From: Ophiodon elongatus
Taxonomy: Eukaryota > Chordata > Actinopteri > Perciformes > Hexagrammidae
DNA: 64,000 bases
Direction: 5' to 3'
NCBI GenBank assembly: GCA_016806645.1
Contig: JACSYO010001716.1
Span: 559,001 to 623,000, forward strand
In this document: positions 1-9,796 of the stretch, piece by piece
How the letters are laid out: every line of letters begins with the position of its first letter
Position numbering within the stretch: position 1 is the stretch's first letter
The notes under the pieces: generated by a model
Seen by the model: only the letters and a program-made list of their open reading frames with translations
Told to the model about the DNA's origin: nothing
Databases searched by the model: none
Position numbers and translations under genes: made by a program

Positions 1-130
1 GGGATTGAAAAAACATACAATGACTTATGTATATCTTAACACAGTGAAGTTGTATTTTGTCAGAGTACGTGTGGAATGTTACTGATATCGTCCCAGGTGT
101 CTTCATCCCAACATTACAAGAGGAGATTGT

Positions 131-370
131 AACGGTTTAGCTTGTAAAGGGTTAGCTTGTAACGGTTTAGCTTGTGAAGGGTTAGCTTGTAAAGGGTTAG
201 CTTGTAACGGTTTAGCTTGTAAAGGGTTAGCTTGTAACAATTTAGCTTGTGAACGGTTAGCTTGTAAAGGGTTAGCTTGTAAAGGGTTAGCTTGTAACAG
301 TTTAGCTTGTGAAGGGCTAGCTTGTAACGGTTTAGCTTGTAACAGTTTAGCTTGTAAAGGGTTAGCTTGT
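131..370. repeat. 15-bp minisatellite, 16 units
   Basis: Sixteen consecutive 15-base units fit this interval exactly. Each contains a TTAGCTTGT core preceded by a variable AACGG/AAAGG/GAAGG segment. Two main unit types, one with GGTTTAG and one with GGGTTAG, alternate irregularly. The minus-strand reading frame across it gives a QAKPLQANPL-type peptide that comes only from the repeat, so I do not call it a gene. Confidence 0.95.
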
Positions 371-375
371 GAAGG

Positions 376-2271
376 CGCGGTGCTCATGCAGCAGGACGTT
401 GCACCAAACTCTCTGCTGATGAATGACACTCGTGTCCTTTTCAGCCATGCAGACAAACAAAGCCAAGCCACTCAGCTGTCTCCCGGTCTGCAGAGCAAGA
501 GGACCAGCCTGTTCAGAAACAGAGACGCTGCTGCTTGACCTTTGCAATTGTTTCATTATTTACGCTGGTTTCAAGTCTGTGGCACGAAAATATATACTTT
601 CGCTTGATTAAGCTGCAATGCAGAATTTTTATATGAATACTATTCACAGAAAATACTTTTCCCACCCACTATTATTTAAAATACAGACGTGTGTTAACAT
701 TTATTCTCTAAATGTTACCAAAGTCAAAATAAGAACACAAGTGAATCTCATGTGTAACCATAAGCAAGTCCCTGCTTTAAAAAGTACTGAATAAAACTCC
801 ACATCAGAAAGAGGCACAGGTAAGTCCATCTGAAAAACAGAAGAGCTGGTAGATTGATAACACAATGACAAACCACAGGCCTAGTGGGTGGACTACTGTA
901 GATGGTGATGTATTTCACTCCCACAGTCCATCCACAGCCGACTATGAAATCTGCTCTGAAGAACAGCATAATCAGCACTATCATGCATTGAAGCTTTCAT
1001 TTTGTGTCGATTTTGGCATCCTCTGTGTACATAAGTGGAGAGTTCTTGAGAAAACCTCTCATTTTACTGCAGAAGGGTCTGACGAGGCTGTGACCCCACC
1101 TCAGGATATAAACATGACAAAAAGTGCACCTGAATCCATCTGCAGTGCAATACAAGTGCAATCTACAAAAAAATAAGTTTTTCACATAGCCGCTCTCTTC
1201 TTCTCTATTTGGTTCAAGTCACTGCACGGGGACTGTCTCTCTGCCACAACAGCAACCGAGTAAAGACTCGTACTGAATAAAAAACCTGATTAAAAAAAAC
1301 TCCTGATAAATGTTCGGTCATTTCGTCGATGCCCACATCCGCATTGCGATGCATCTTAGGATCAAGACATTTCCACACCTCTATTTATAGCCAGTTAAAA
1401 GTTCCTCACAGTAACTTGAAGTAAATAATGAGGTGGTACAAATGGGTTACAACTGCATTTCGTTGTGCATCCTTGTGTTGCATAATGACAATAAATGACC
1501 CTTGAATCCTTGAGAGAGAAATGTGCAGAAGACACACTTCAGCTCTTTACCGACTAGAGGCCACAGTCAGCTGGTTTCACAAAGGGAGGAACAGGACCTG
1601 ATGGCTTTAGTCTGATTGCCTCGATGCCCTTTTCAATTTTTCTACAGATTTCAAACAAGATTTTAATCTCGACCTCCTCCCGTCTATTTTTAGTCACTAG
1701 CGCTTCTCATCTTTCCTCACAGACCAACTTCACATTCATCTGGGCCTTCTCCCATTAGATACACAACCTTTTTATTTCCACTCGATTAACTTTGGTACAG
1801 GGTCAAAATATTTGAATGTTTTGTTGGCAGTTATTCAGATATTTGTATGAAGAATAAATGTCAGTGGAAAACAATTTAATGCAGAAAATGAAGCCGATTA
1901 TCAGATAGTCCTCCAATCCAGCCAAGACGGGTGACGTGACTGTGATCCAATCAATAACCACTCCACCTTGGTTACACACCATCAGTTCCTCCAGCCCATG
2001 ACATCTATATCATCTCTCAAGCAATATATAACACAGTATTTTTCATGTTAATTAATCAGATAACCAAGACTTTTATACCATTCGTGACAAATTTAAATAG
2101 AAACAGGCAAAACTGTGTATTGTTTTCAACAAACCAACAACATGCATAAACAGCACTAATACGCCATATGACCAGAGGCAACTCACCACAACATGACACC
2201 AAACACATTCACACTCAGGGGCAGATTCCCAGCATGCCGTCATTCATCACTGACATTAAGAAGACACTTAC
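376..2271. other. Intergenic or intronic stretch without recognisable gene
   Basis: The open frames here (for example 865-1176 on + and 748-984 on -) show no recognisable domain and no convincing exon borders. If the minus-strand exon at 2272-2425 is real, this is the start of that gene's intron. The only repeat-like piece I recognise is the short tail near 1445-1508. Confidence 0.5.
1445..1508 (+). repeat. LINE-like 3' tail remnant
   Basis: The segment has a TTTCGTTGTGC motif followed by TGACAATAAATGACCCTTGAA. That resembles the ends of fish non-LTR retrotransposons and related SINEs. There is no coding part, so family assignment is tentative. Confidence 0.4.
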
Positions 2272-2425
2272 CGACGTTGATGACGTTGGCGGACAGGAAG
2301 TGGCTGCAGGGAAGGCTGGCGGTGCTCACGAAAGAGTCGCCGTCCGTCGTCACGGTGGTCCTCGACCTCAGCGACAGGTTGGGGGAGTCGGTCACCATGG
2401 CCATTCTAGCTGCCACAGCCTCCAT
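2272..2425 (-). CDS. Candidate first coding exon of a divergent minus-strand gene (possibly plch2)
   Basis: On the minus strand an ATG at 2425-2423 has a favourable context (G at -3, G at +4). It opens a 154-base frame starting MEAVAARMAMVTDSPNLSLR, rich in Ser and Thr, with no stop. The exon ends at a strong donor, CG followed by GTAAGT (intron from 2271 leftwards), leaving phase 1. A possible acceptor, CATCCATCAG, lies just upstream of the ATG. The rest of the gene would lie outside the window. I do not recognise the peptide. In human, PEX10 and PLCH2 (phospholipase C eta-2) are neighbours transcribed away from each other, and here pex10 lies to the right on +. An unrelated gene or a chance frame is possible. 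Confidence 0.4.
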
Positions 2426-2481
2426 GACCGCTGATGGATGATAATGTTCAAAGTGTAGCTGCGGACCTCGCTCCCCGAAGA

Positions 2482-2520
<39 letters not shown>
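2482..2520. repeat. (GTCT)n microsatellite
   Basis: An uninterrupted GTCT tetranucleotide array of about ten units, just upstream (on the minus strand) of the candidate exon at 2272-2425. Confidence 0.97.
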
Positions 2521-4230
2521 AGCGCCTTTAGAAACTGTGATGCAGGCAAACGAAGCTCAAGAAAGATTGTATCTCATTGGCATAAAAATATTGGATAAAA
2601 TCACTGGACGAAGGAGCAAATTTAGCTTGAGAGGTTCCTCAAATTGAATTTCAGTTGTCGTAGGAAGCTGAAAAGGAAGTGGCCTGGGGCTGACTGCCTG
2701 CTATCTAGAGCTGTCAAGCTGTCAGAACAATCCTTAGTCCAATATTCCCAAAGCAAAAACCACAATCCAATCCAATATTCCAAAGCTATGGAGGTAACAG
2801 AAGGATGTCTTTGATGCGAATTCCCAGACCCGTTCCAGAAGAGATGCTCGGCAAGATCCTCACATGACACGTTTTATTAGTTGATCATGATGAATGGAAT
2901 CACTCAAAAAAAGGCTTCTGGTCCTCCTGGTCCAAATCATAATCCCAGTCAGGCCGAGCTGCTGCAGTCACCTACAGCAGAGGACACACAGACCCCAGTT
3001 TCTTTTTTTATTTTAGTATGTGATGAAAGAAGGATTGTAATTAACATTAAACAGCGCAAAACATATATTTGTAGGTTCCCTCATTCCACTGTAATGTTGT
3101 TATTGGAAGAAAAATGGCGAACTAAGATTGCTTTTAATGTAGGAACCAATGTGGACCATATCCAACATTTATTTGCAATACAAATATTCTTTAAAAAGAA
3201 ATACCACAAAATGCAAAAGATTAGGACACTGCAGCTTAAAACAACTCAACATTGACTTCTCCCAGCAGCAGGGGTTGCTATATTTAACCTAATGTTGAAA
3301 TCATTATCAACTAATCGAACTAAATGTTCTATCAAGATATCTGTCATTTCAGATATGGATATATATCACAATATAGCATGTTTTCTGGTAATTCAGTAAA
3401 TAAAAATGTCTATATGAAATAACTTCATAGTTTAAATCACCAAAATCAATAACCGACATAATAAGTAATAACAGTAATTGTAGTGCCCCTCTCAATGTGC
3501 CTCAATCCATAAGATGGCCAGGGGTCACTGAGGGTCACTCCAAGCCCCCTTTGGGCTCTCTCAAACTTCACTTGACCTCAGCTTCCGTTAGCGATACTGC
3601 TGCTGCGGATGTCACAGCACAAGTCATACACATTCAGTGATTCAGATCGCTGTGAGAAAATGAAACCCGGAGGCAGCAGAGAACTGACAGAGAAAAAGTA
3701 TGAGGAGACAACCACGAAACAGAAATGTAACTTAGGGATAGGGATTAAAAATGTAATGAAAAAAAACATGTAAGGCTTTTTAAAAAGGCATTCAAGGCAT
3801 TAATTTGCTCTATTTTAAGAAGAATGCTTCAGTCTACGTAGGATGCAGCATGACTGCTGCCGGCATGTTACACCACACCTCCGACTCACTTCACCTCTCC
3901 TACCTGAGCCACCTTTGTTTGCCTACCTTGCCGCCTTCCGCCATCACTCACAGAAACCCACCCACATAAAGATTGGATACACCTGAAAACATGTACCTCT
4001 CCGCTTGAAAGGCTCCTTTAAATCAGCTTTCAAAGTTAAGACCTTTAACGCTGTGTATGTGATCCGCCGCCCTGCAAAGGACTGAACAATGCGTGGTGTG
4101 TGTTGGGGGAGTGAGTCAGGGTTAGCTAGAGAAGGTGGGCCGGCTGGAGGACGTGTTGAGAACTGTTTCTGAAACGTTGGCGGTCAGATCGGCTGAGCTG
4201 CAGGTCTGGGCACGTCCCTGTCAGCGTCGA

Positions 4231-4231
<1 letters not shown>
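2521..4231. other. Intergenic or intronic stretch, nothing recognised
   Basis: Mixed-composition sequence. The open frames (2881-3255 on +, 2622-2870 on -) have no domain-like content and lack paired splice sites. Confidence 0.5.

Positions 4232-4322
<91 letters not shown>
4232..4322. repeat. (CA)n microsatellite
   Basis: About 44 near-perfect CA dinucleotides. All three long reading frames across it (poly-TH, poly-CV) are artefacts of the array. A short GTGTGTGTGTGTG run follows about 25 bases downstream. Confidence 0.98.
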
Positions 4323-4324
<2 letters not shown>

Positions 4325-5089
4325 CACCTGGACACAGGGAAAGGTGTGTGTGTGTGTGACTAGAGCTGGTATGTGTAGTGCTTGGTAAAACGCCAGCGTG
4401 CCTTCATTCAAACTACCGTGTTCCAAACAGCCATCAACAGACCTGGAAAGGCCTCTTGTAACATGAAACATTTAACAATTCCTTCGTACTCAATGTTGCA
4501 AGACTGACTCAGATATGAGGCAGAACTGCATCCATCTAGTGCTTTAACACCATGTTCAGTCTACTCGTGATTCTGTTGAGAAAAAAAAGTTTGGTACTAT
4601 TTAAGAGCTTAACCCAACCTTGTGCCACTGTTGACAAGCGGCTGATGGGAAATCCATTGCAAACACAATAGCAGTGGCTGTTTCTCACCAAATGTGGCTC
4701 TCCAGTCAAGGGGATTAAAGTTCCCATTTAGTAACATAGATTAAAATTATGTCCAGTATTCATCATTTAAATCAGCTCAAGGTAGACCTTTGGCGGGTTT
4801 TTTTGCAATTGGCTACCAGTGTGTATTTGTAGTGGAAATGAATCAAGTTTTGAGTTGGACTAAAAGCCTGTACACACCGGGGTCATGACTTATAAAGGAC
4901 ACAAAAATGCTAAATACTCTTTAAATACTCTGAGTAAATTTGAGTTCCCTCTGGTAAACTGTTACGCAGTGTATATGTCTAGGGCTTTTATTGTGAAAGG
5001 TAAGAACAGAAGCCGTGGATCTGGTCTGTGCTGTATTTGTAGTAAAGTTTGCCGTCTTGGTTCAGACTACAGAGCCTTTGTGTTATTGC
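4323..5089. other. Repeat-rich stretch without gene
   Basis: No gene seen. From about 4975 a segment reading AGGGCTTTTATTGTGAAAGG then GTGGATCTGG resembles 13425-13490. This marks a dispersed repeat piece next to the L2 fragment that follows. Confidence 0.5.
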
Positions 5090-6440
5090 ACCATATGATC
5101 AGGACTTGTCCTTTAACTCTCACGTAAAACAAATCTCAAGGACTGCCTTTTTTCACCTACGTAACATTTAAAAAATTAGACACATCCTGTCTCAAAGCGA
5201 TGCAGAAAAATTAGTTCACGCATTTGTTACTTCTAGACTGGACTACTGTAACTCCTTATTATCAGGCTGCTCTAATAAGTCTCTTAAATCTCTCCAGTTG
5301 ATCCAGAATGCTGCAGCTCATGTACTAACAAAAACTAAGAGAAGAGATCACATTACTCCTGTATTAGCTTCTCTTCACTGGCTCCCTGTAAAATCCAGAG
5401 TCGAATTTAAAATCCTTCTCCTCACCTACAAAGCCTTAATTGGTGAGGCACCATCATATCTTAAGGATCTCATAGTACCATATTTCCCCACTAGAGAGCT
5501 GCGCTCACTGAATGCGGGGCTGCTTGTGGTTCCTAGAGTCTTAAAAAGTAGGATGGGAGCCAGAGCCTTCAGTTATCAAGCTCCTCTTCTATGGAACCAG
5601 CTTCCACTTTCAGTCCGGGGGCAGACACAGTGACCACATTGAAGAGTAGACTTAAGACTTTCCTCTTTGATAGCGCTTATAGTTAGGGCTGGCTCAGGTT
5701 TGCCCTGGTCCATTCTTTCCAGCCCCTTGATATGCTGCTATAGGCCTAGACTGCTGGGGGACAACTTAGGATACACTGAGCTCCTCTATCCTTTTCTCTC
5801 TCTCCTTCTGTATGAATTCATGTTCTATAAATGCACATTACTAACTCTACTTCTTCCCTCGGAGTCTTTGTGCTTTCTCGCCTCGCAGGTTTCCACGAAT
5901 CGTGGTTGCATCTGGACCCTGGTCCTGCCTCCTGGTTCCTTCCGTGGAACTGCTGACGCACATTCTTTTCTATTTTACCTTCTGTATGAATTCATGCACC
6001 ATAAATGCACATTACTAACTCTGCTCCATCCCCGAGGTCTTTGTGCCTTCTCGCCTCGCAGGTTTCTATGGATCGTGGTTAAATCTGGACCCTGGTCCTA
6101 CGTCCTGCTGTGGTCCTCCCCGTCACCTACTGCTACTATTACATGAATCATTTCTGTCATGTGAATTGAACGTGTTGTAACTCTGTTATGCTGTTCATTC
6201 TGTACACATGACATCTATTTTTGTACTCTGTCCATCCTGGGAGAGGGATCCTCCTCTGCTGCTCTCCTGAAGGTTTCTTCCATTTTTCTCCCTGTTGATA
6301 GGGTTTTTTGGGGGAGTTTTTCCTGAGTTGATGAGAGGTTCTGGGACAGAGGATGTCAGTGTGTACAGATTGTAAAGCCCTCTGAGGCAAATTTGTAATT
6401 TGTGATTTTGGGCTATACAAAAATAAATTGAATTGAATGT
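5090..6440 (+). mobile_element. 5'-truncated L2-type LINE, reverse transcriptase C-terminus plus 3' UTR
   Basis: From about 5090 the frame reads LSFNSHVKQISRTAFFHLRN, a stop, then VTSRLDYCNSLLSG, LQLIQNAAAHVLT and ASLHWLPVKSRVEFKILLLTYKAL. This is the conserved C-terminal part of L2/CR1-like LINE ORF2 proteins. The frame ends at 5633. The 3' UTR runs to 6440 and ends in the fish L2 signature TTTGGGCTATAC then AAATAAATTGAATTGAATG. The catalytic part of the reverse transcriptase is missing and there is an early stop, so the copy is dead. Within the UTR two ~200-bp stretches (near 5800-5910 and 5975-6090) resemble each other, including TTCTGTATGAATTCATG. Confidence 0.88.
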
Positions 6441-7784
6441 TGTACGTATTAAATATGTCCATTCCGCACAACGTGGATGGTTGGCACAACAGCCACCAAA
6501 ACACAAACAAAGTGGAATGGAAATGTGAGATAACCATCTGGTCTGTCCACTTATCTTGGACTTGTCCTGACATGGAGTCTACCATGTGGTGACTTTTCCT
6601 GCACAAGTCCCAATGTTTGTTTGTCCCGATTTGTTATGTTATGGATATCAGCCGTCCTCAATGGTTCTTGTTCATGACCACAACATCCAAGATGTACAGC
6701 AGCCTACGAGATCGTACCTGTTGGAGCTATTTATTTAATGTTAGTATTTGGTTGTTTTTGTTCACAACTAGTATTATTTGGTTAGTTGCTTAGGTTGATT
6801 TTTTATGTATTAGGATAGCTTTTTCTTTTGATAGTTTTTTGTTGTTTACTAATTGGGTGATGTTGTGGGCACCTGGGTTTTATAATTAGGAGCAGGCAGG
6901 TGTAGGGCCAGAATGCACCTGGGTGGGCTCATGGTTTTTTACCAGTGCAGGAGAATCAGCATTAGGAGTTCTTTTTGTTCTTTTGTTTTGTTTGTTTTTG
7001 AAATAAATAATAAGAAAAATCGGAATCATGTGGAAAATGCGTTTCTTTTGCCTGCGTGAAAACACAAACTCATGGTGCATCAGTGGCCCTTTGATTTAGG
7101 TTTTTTTTCTTTTTTTATACGACAAATGGCCACTACAGTACCAAAAGAGATCAGCATCCACCAGAAGACTTCTCCATTGATTCTATTTCTGAGTTATTTG
7201 CTGTTATCAGCACTGTTGCTATTGAAATGGCAACAGTATCTGTTTACAGTATCTCTCAATGTTCTTATAAGCATTCATAATCAGTTACAGATACAGTCTA
7301 CATTAAATCATTCTCTTTGCTGAGACTCTCAGCCCCCTTATCTCTGCAATAACAAAAGCCTCCATCCAAACCACGCTGCCTCGTCAACAGCCATGTCAAA
7401 TAATATGAAAAATTAAGGATTCTGGATCAAAATACGATGGGGCAATGTGTTTTGCATGAGCTACTTTCACTTGTCTATTTCAATACAATCTATTACGTGT
7501 GCTTGAGTTTGTGAGGAGATCACACTGCTTTGATAGCAAACATAAAGATGAACATTGTTGAATATCCATTTCCATTACAAAATGAGGTATTCTCTTCATG
7601 ACAATAAATAAGGATGTCTCCTACACTCAAATCTGCCAACAGTAATCACATTACTGGCTCTATTCTATCGGTGAACAACTTAATTTTTTTAAATATTCTG
7701 CACAGACCCTTTTACAGCTGACGTCACAATTACATCACAGTGTGAGCTACAGAAATAAAAAGGAAAGATTGTAGCACAAATCAT
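6441..7784. other. Intergenic stretch, no gene recognised
   Basis: AT-rich sequence. Short open frames (6886-7080 on -, 7072-7323 on +) lack similarity to anything I know and have no exon structure. Confidence 0.5.
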
Positions 7785-7984
7785 ACTGAACAGAATTGAT
7801 TTAAGATGATAAACTGTGATTCTAGGCTCTCGAGAGCTACAAAATTGGGTAAGTGTTTCAGAAATGGAGAGAAATGTTGCTAATAGTTTAGCTTAGCCTT
7901 CTGCTAACCTCCTCAGCTGTCACGGCTGCTGCACTGCAGTGGCTAAAGTTTTAGAGGGATGGAGAGAAATGTTAAATCAAAATA

Positions 7985-8108
7985 TTTTCTGTAACTATTG
8001 TAGCATGAAAGCATGGTGGAATTAGCAAGCCAGCTAAGTAGCCAGATGTCTGCTACTTGGCTGGCTTGCTAATTCCACCATGCTTTCATGCAACACTAGT
8101 TACAGAAA
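7985..8108. repeat. Near-perfect ~55-bp-arm hairpin
   Basis: The left arm (about 7985-8041) and right arm (about 8051-8108) are reverse complements with only a few mismatches. The loop is about 8-9 bases around AGATGTCT. Arm core: CATGAAAGCATGGTGGAATT. A shorter version of the same core occurs at 9901-9945. This is the expected form of a compact foldback or MITE-like element. Confidence 0.9.
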
Positions 8109-8264
8109 ATGATCCCAACCAAGTCACTTATCTAGCGAGAGCAATCTGCTTTCCTACGCTGTCCTTGAGTGTGTGGATGAAGTATTAAGTTGTGCAATCT
8201 TATTAAGTTAGCGGCTGGCAACAGCGGCAGCGCTGTGTCTACCGTCCCTCTGCCTCACTCCTCG

Positions 8265-8402
8265 CCTCTACTACTTCGCCGGGAGGAGAGCAGCCGGGAG
8301 CTCCGTAAAATAACTAACTAACTATCCAGCTCTTCAAAAGCTAGCTAGCGTAACTAGCCAGCCGTCCTCCCAGTTTGTTACTCTCCTGGTGAAGTAGTAA
8401 AA
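8265..8402. repeat. Second inverted repeat next to the hairpin
   Basis: TACTACTTCGCCGGGAGGAG near 8271 is mirrored by CTCCTGGTGAAGTAGTA near 8383. The intervening sequence is rich in CTAGC and TAACTA motifs. Together with 7985-8108 it suggests a composite foldback region covering about 7.8-8.45 kb. Confidence 0.55.
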
Positions 8403-8774
8403 AAGCCTACAAGACTCGCTAGCCAGTGTTAACAGTTAACCTAAGCTCACCCCCACAAAATTATGTTTTCATAACAGAAAAGGAGTCTATACAAGACAAA
8501 TTACACCTCAGTTTGCATCTCCCAGAGTGATTACAGGAATCAAAGTAATTGACTTGACAATGGGGAAATACCTCCAAATTTGGTTTCGATCAAACACCAA
8601 GTGATAGGTAATGGTCTTCATGGGGTCCAAAATCCAAAACCTACTTGAACCCAATATACATAAATAAAAGTACAAAAAGGAGATCCAATCTGAAAGGCAT
8701 GCAAAGACAGTTAGACCAAGCAGCATGATGCAGCTGTAGTCACAATGAGCAGCAAAACGCAAAATTCCCTGAAC

Positions 8775-8945
8775 CTCACAGTTCAATTCATTTCAATTCA
8801 ATTAATTTATGCGTCAAATCACGACAGAAGTTATCTCAAGGCATTTTTCATATAGAGCAGGTCTAGACTGTACTCTATAATTTACAGAGACTTAACATTC
8901 CCCATGAGCAGGCACTGGGGCAACAGTGGCAAGAAAAAAAATCCA
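8775..8945 (-). mobile_element. L2-type LINE 3' tail, minus orientation
   Basis: On the minus strand this ends with the CAAATAAATTGAATTGAA-like tail (here degraded). It is preceded by GAGATAACTTCTGTCGTGAT and GCCACTGTTGCCCC, matching the 3' UTR pattern of fish L2 LINEs. No coding part remains. Confidence 0.7.
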
Positions 8946-9174
8946 CCTCACAGTTTCACTATCATTTGCATTTCATGCATCAAAAAACATAATTTGTTTT
9001 CTTGTGATGAAAAAGCACTGATTGATCACTGCTGATAGCAATTCCTCTTGGATCTGCTTGGGTATATATTGGGACATATTGACACACAGACATGAGACCT
9101 GCAGCCGTTCAATAGGACCCTTTCATGTTCTGAGTGGACTATCATGGGCCATGATTAATTATGTAAATGCATAT

Positions 9175-9366
9175 TAATAGGCTGCTTGTGTGTTGTTCCT
9201 CCTGAGCTTTCTTCCATGTTTCCATTTGAAAGGATTTTTGGGGGGGAGTTTTTCCTTATCTGAGTCGAATGGTTTAAGGATAGAGGGGGTTGTATGCTGT
9301 ACAGGTTGTAAAGCCCCATGGGGCAAATTCAGGATTTGGGATATTGGGCTATAAATTGACTTGACT
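9175..9366 (+). mobile_element. L2-type LINE 3' tail, plus orientation
   Basis: The segment from TGAGCTTTCTTCCATGTTTCC through GGGGGGGAGTTTTTCC, GTACAGGTTGTAAAGCCC and ATTGGGCTATAAATTGACTT parallels the 3' UTR of the L2 copy at 6240-6440. No open frame is present. Its orientation is opposite to the tail at 8775-8945, about 230 bases away. Confidence 0.75.
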
Positions 9367-9381
9367 TACCTCTACTACTAA

Positions 9382-9445
9382 TAATAATAATAATACATTT
9401 ATTTTGTATAGCGCTTTAAAAAGGTACGCAAAGGCACTTTTTATG
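9382..9445. repeat. (AAT)n run with repeat-derived flank
   Basis: Six AAT units followed by TTTTGTATAGCGCTTTAAAAAG. This pairing is common in fish interspersed repeats. The 5'-most part of a similar GCGCTTTTCTAGTC segment recurs near 40012. Confidence 0.55.
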
Positions 9446-9755
9446 TGGTAAAAACAGAAACAATGAAAGCAATAACAATATTTCTCCACCAAATGTATAT
9501 ATCTGGCCACTAAATATTGGGCCACTTGCTGATGTATTCTACCAACTTACCAATAGCACACAGATCTGGGAAGTCTATTTGTTTAGGTAGCATTCACCAT
9601 CTTTTCTGGTTAATGCCCTTGCTTAGCTTAATAAGCTTTTGAAATCTCTCGTACTTCCCGATGACAAACTGCGTGTGTGTCACTTCATCATAGTTCACAA
9701 ACTGTAAAAGGGTCTATTAATTAAATCATTACTTTTAAATATTTATTTCTATTTA

Positions 9756-9796
9756 TGCGCAATGGGCCAGTACCATGCTGGCCTATTGCGCATTTA
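9756..9796. repeat. Short hairpin
   Basis: ATGCGCAATGGGCCAG and CTGGCCTATTGCGCAT form a 16-bp stem with one mismatch around a 7-base loop (TACCATG). AT-rich flanks extend the symmetry weakly. Confidence 0.85.

Noticed and set aside
131..370. CRISPR-like appearance of regular repeats
   Set aside because: Units are contiguous 15-mers without unique spacers, and the sequence is vertebrate nuclear DNA.
103..471. Minus-strand 122-aa frame with QAKPLQANPLQ repeats
   Set aside because: Produced entirely by the 15-bp minisatellite; no splice sites, no domain.
4126..4471. Poly-TH and poly-CV proteins over CA/GT arrays (also at 12190-12541, 15123-15464, 22226-22967, 44583-45058)
   Set aside because: Artefacts of dinucleotide microsatellites.
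5298..5633. 111-aa frame as a host gene
   Set aside because: Its sequence is the C-terminal part of an L2 LINE ORF2 and is followed by an L2 3' UTR.
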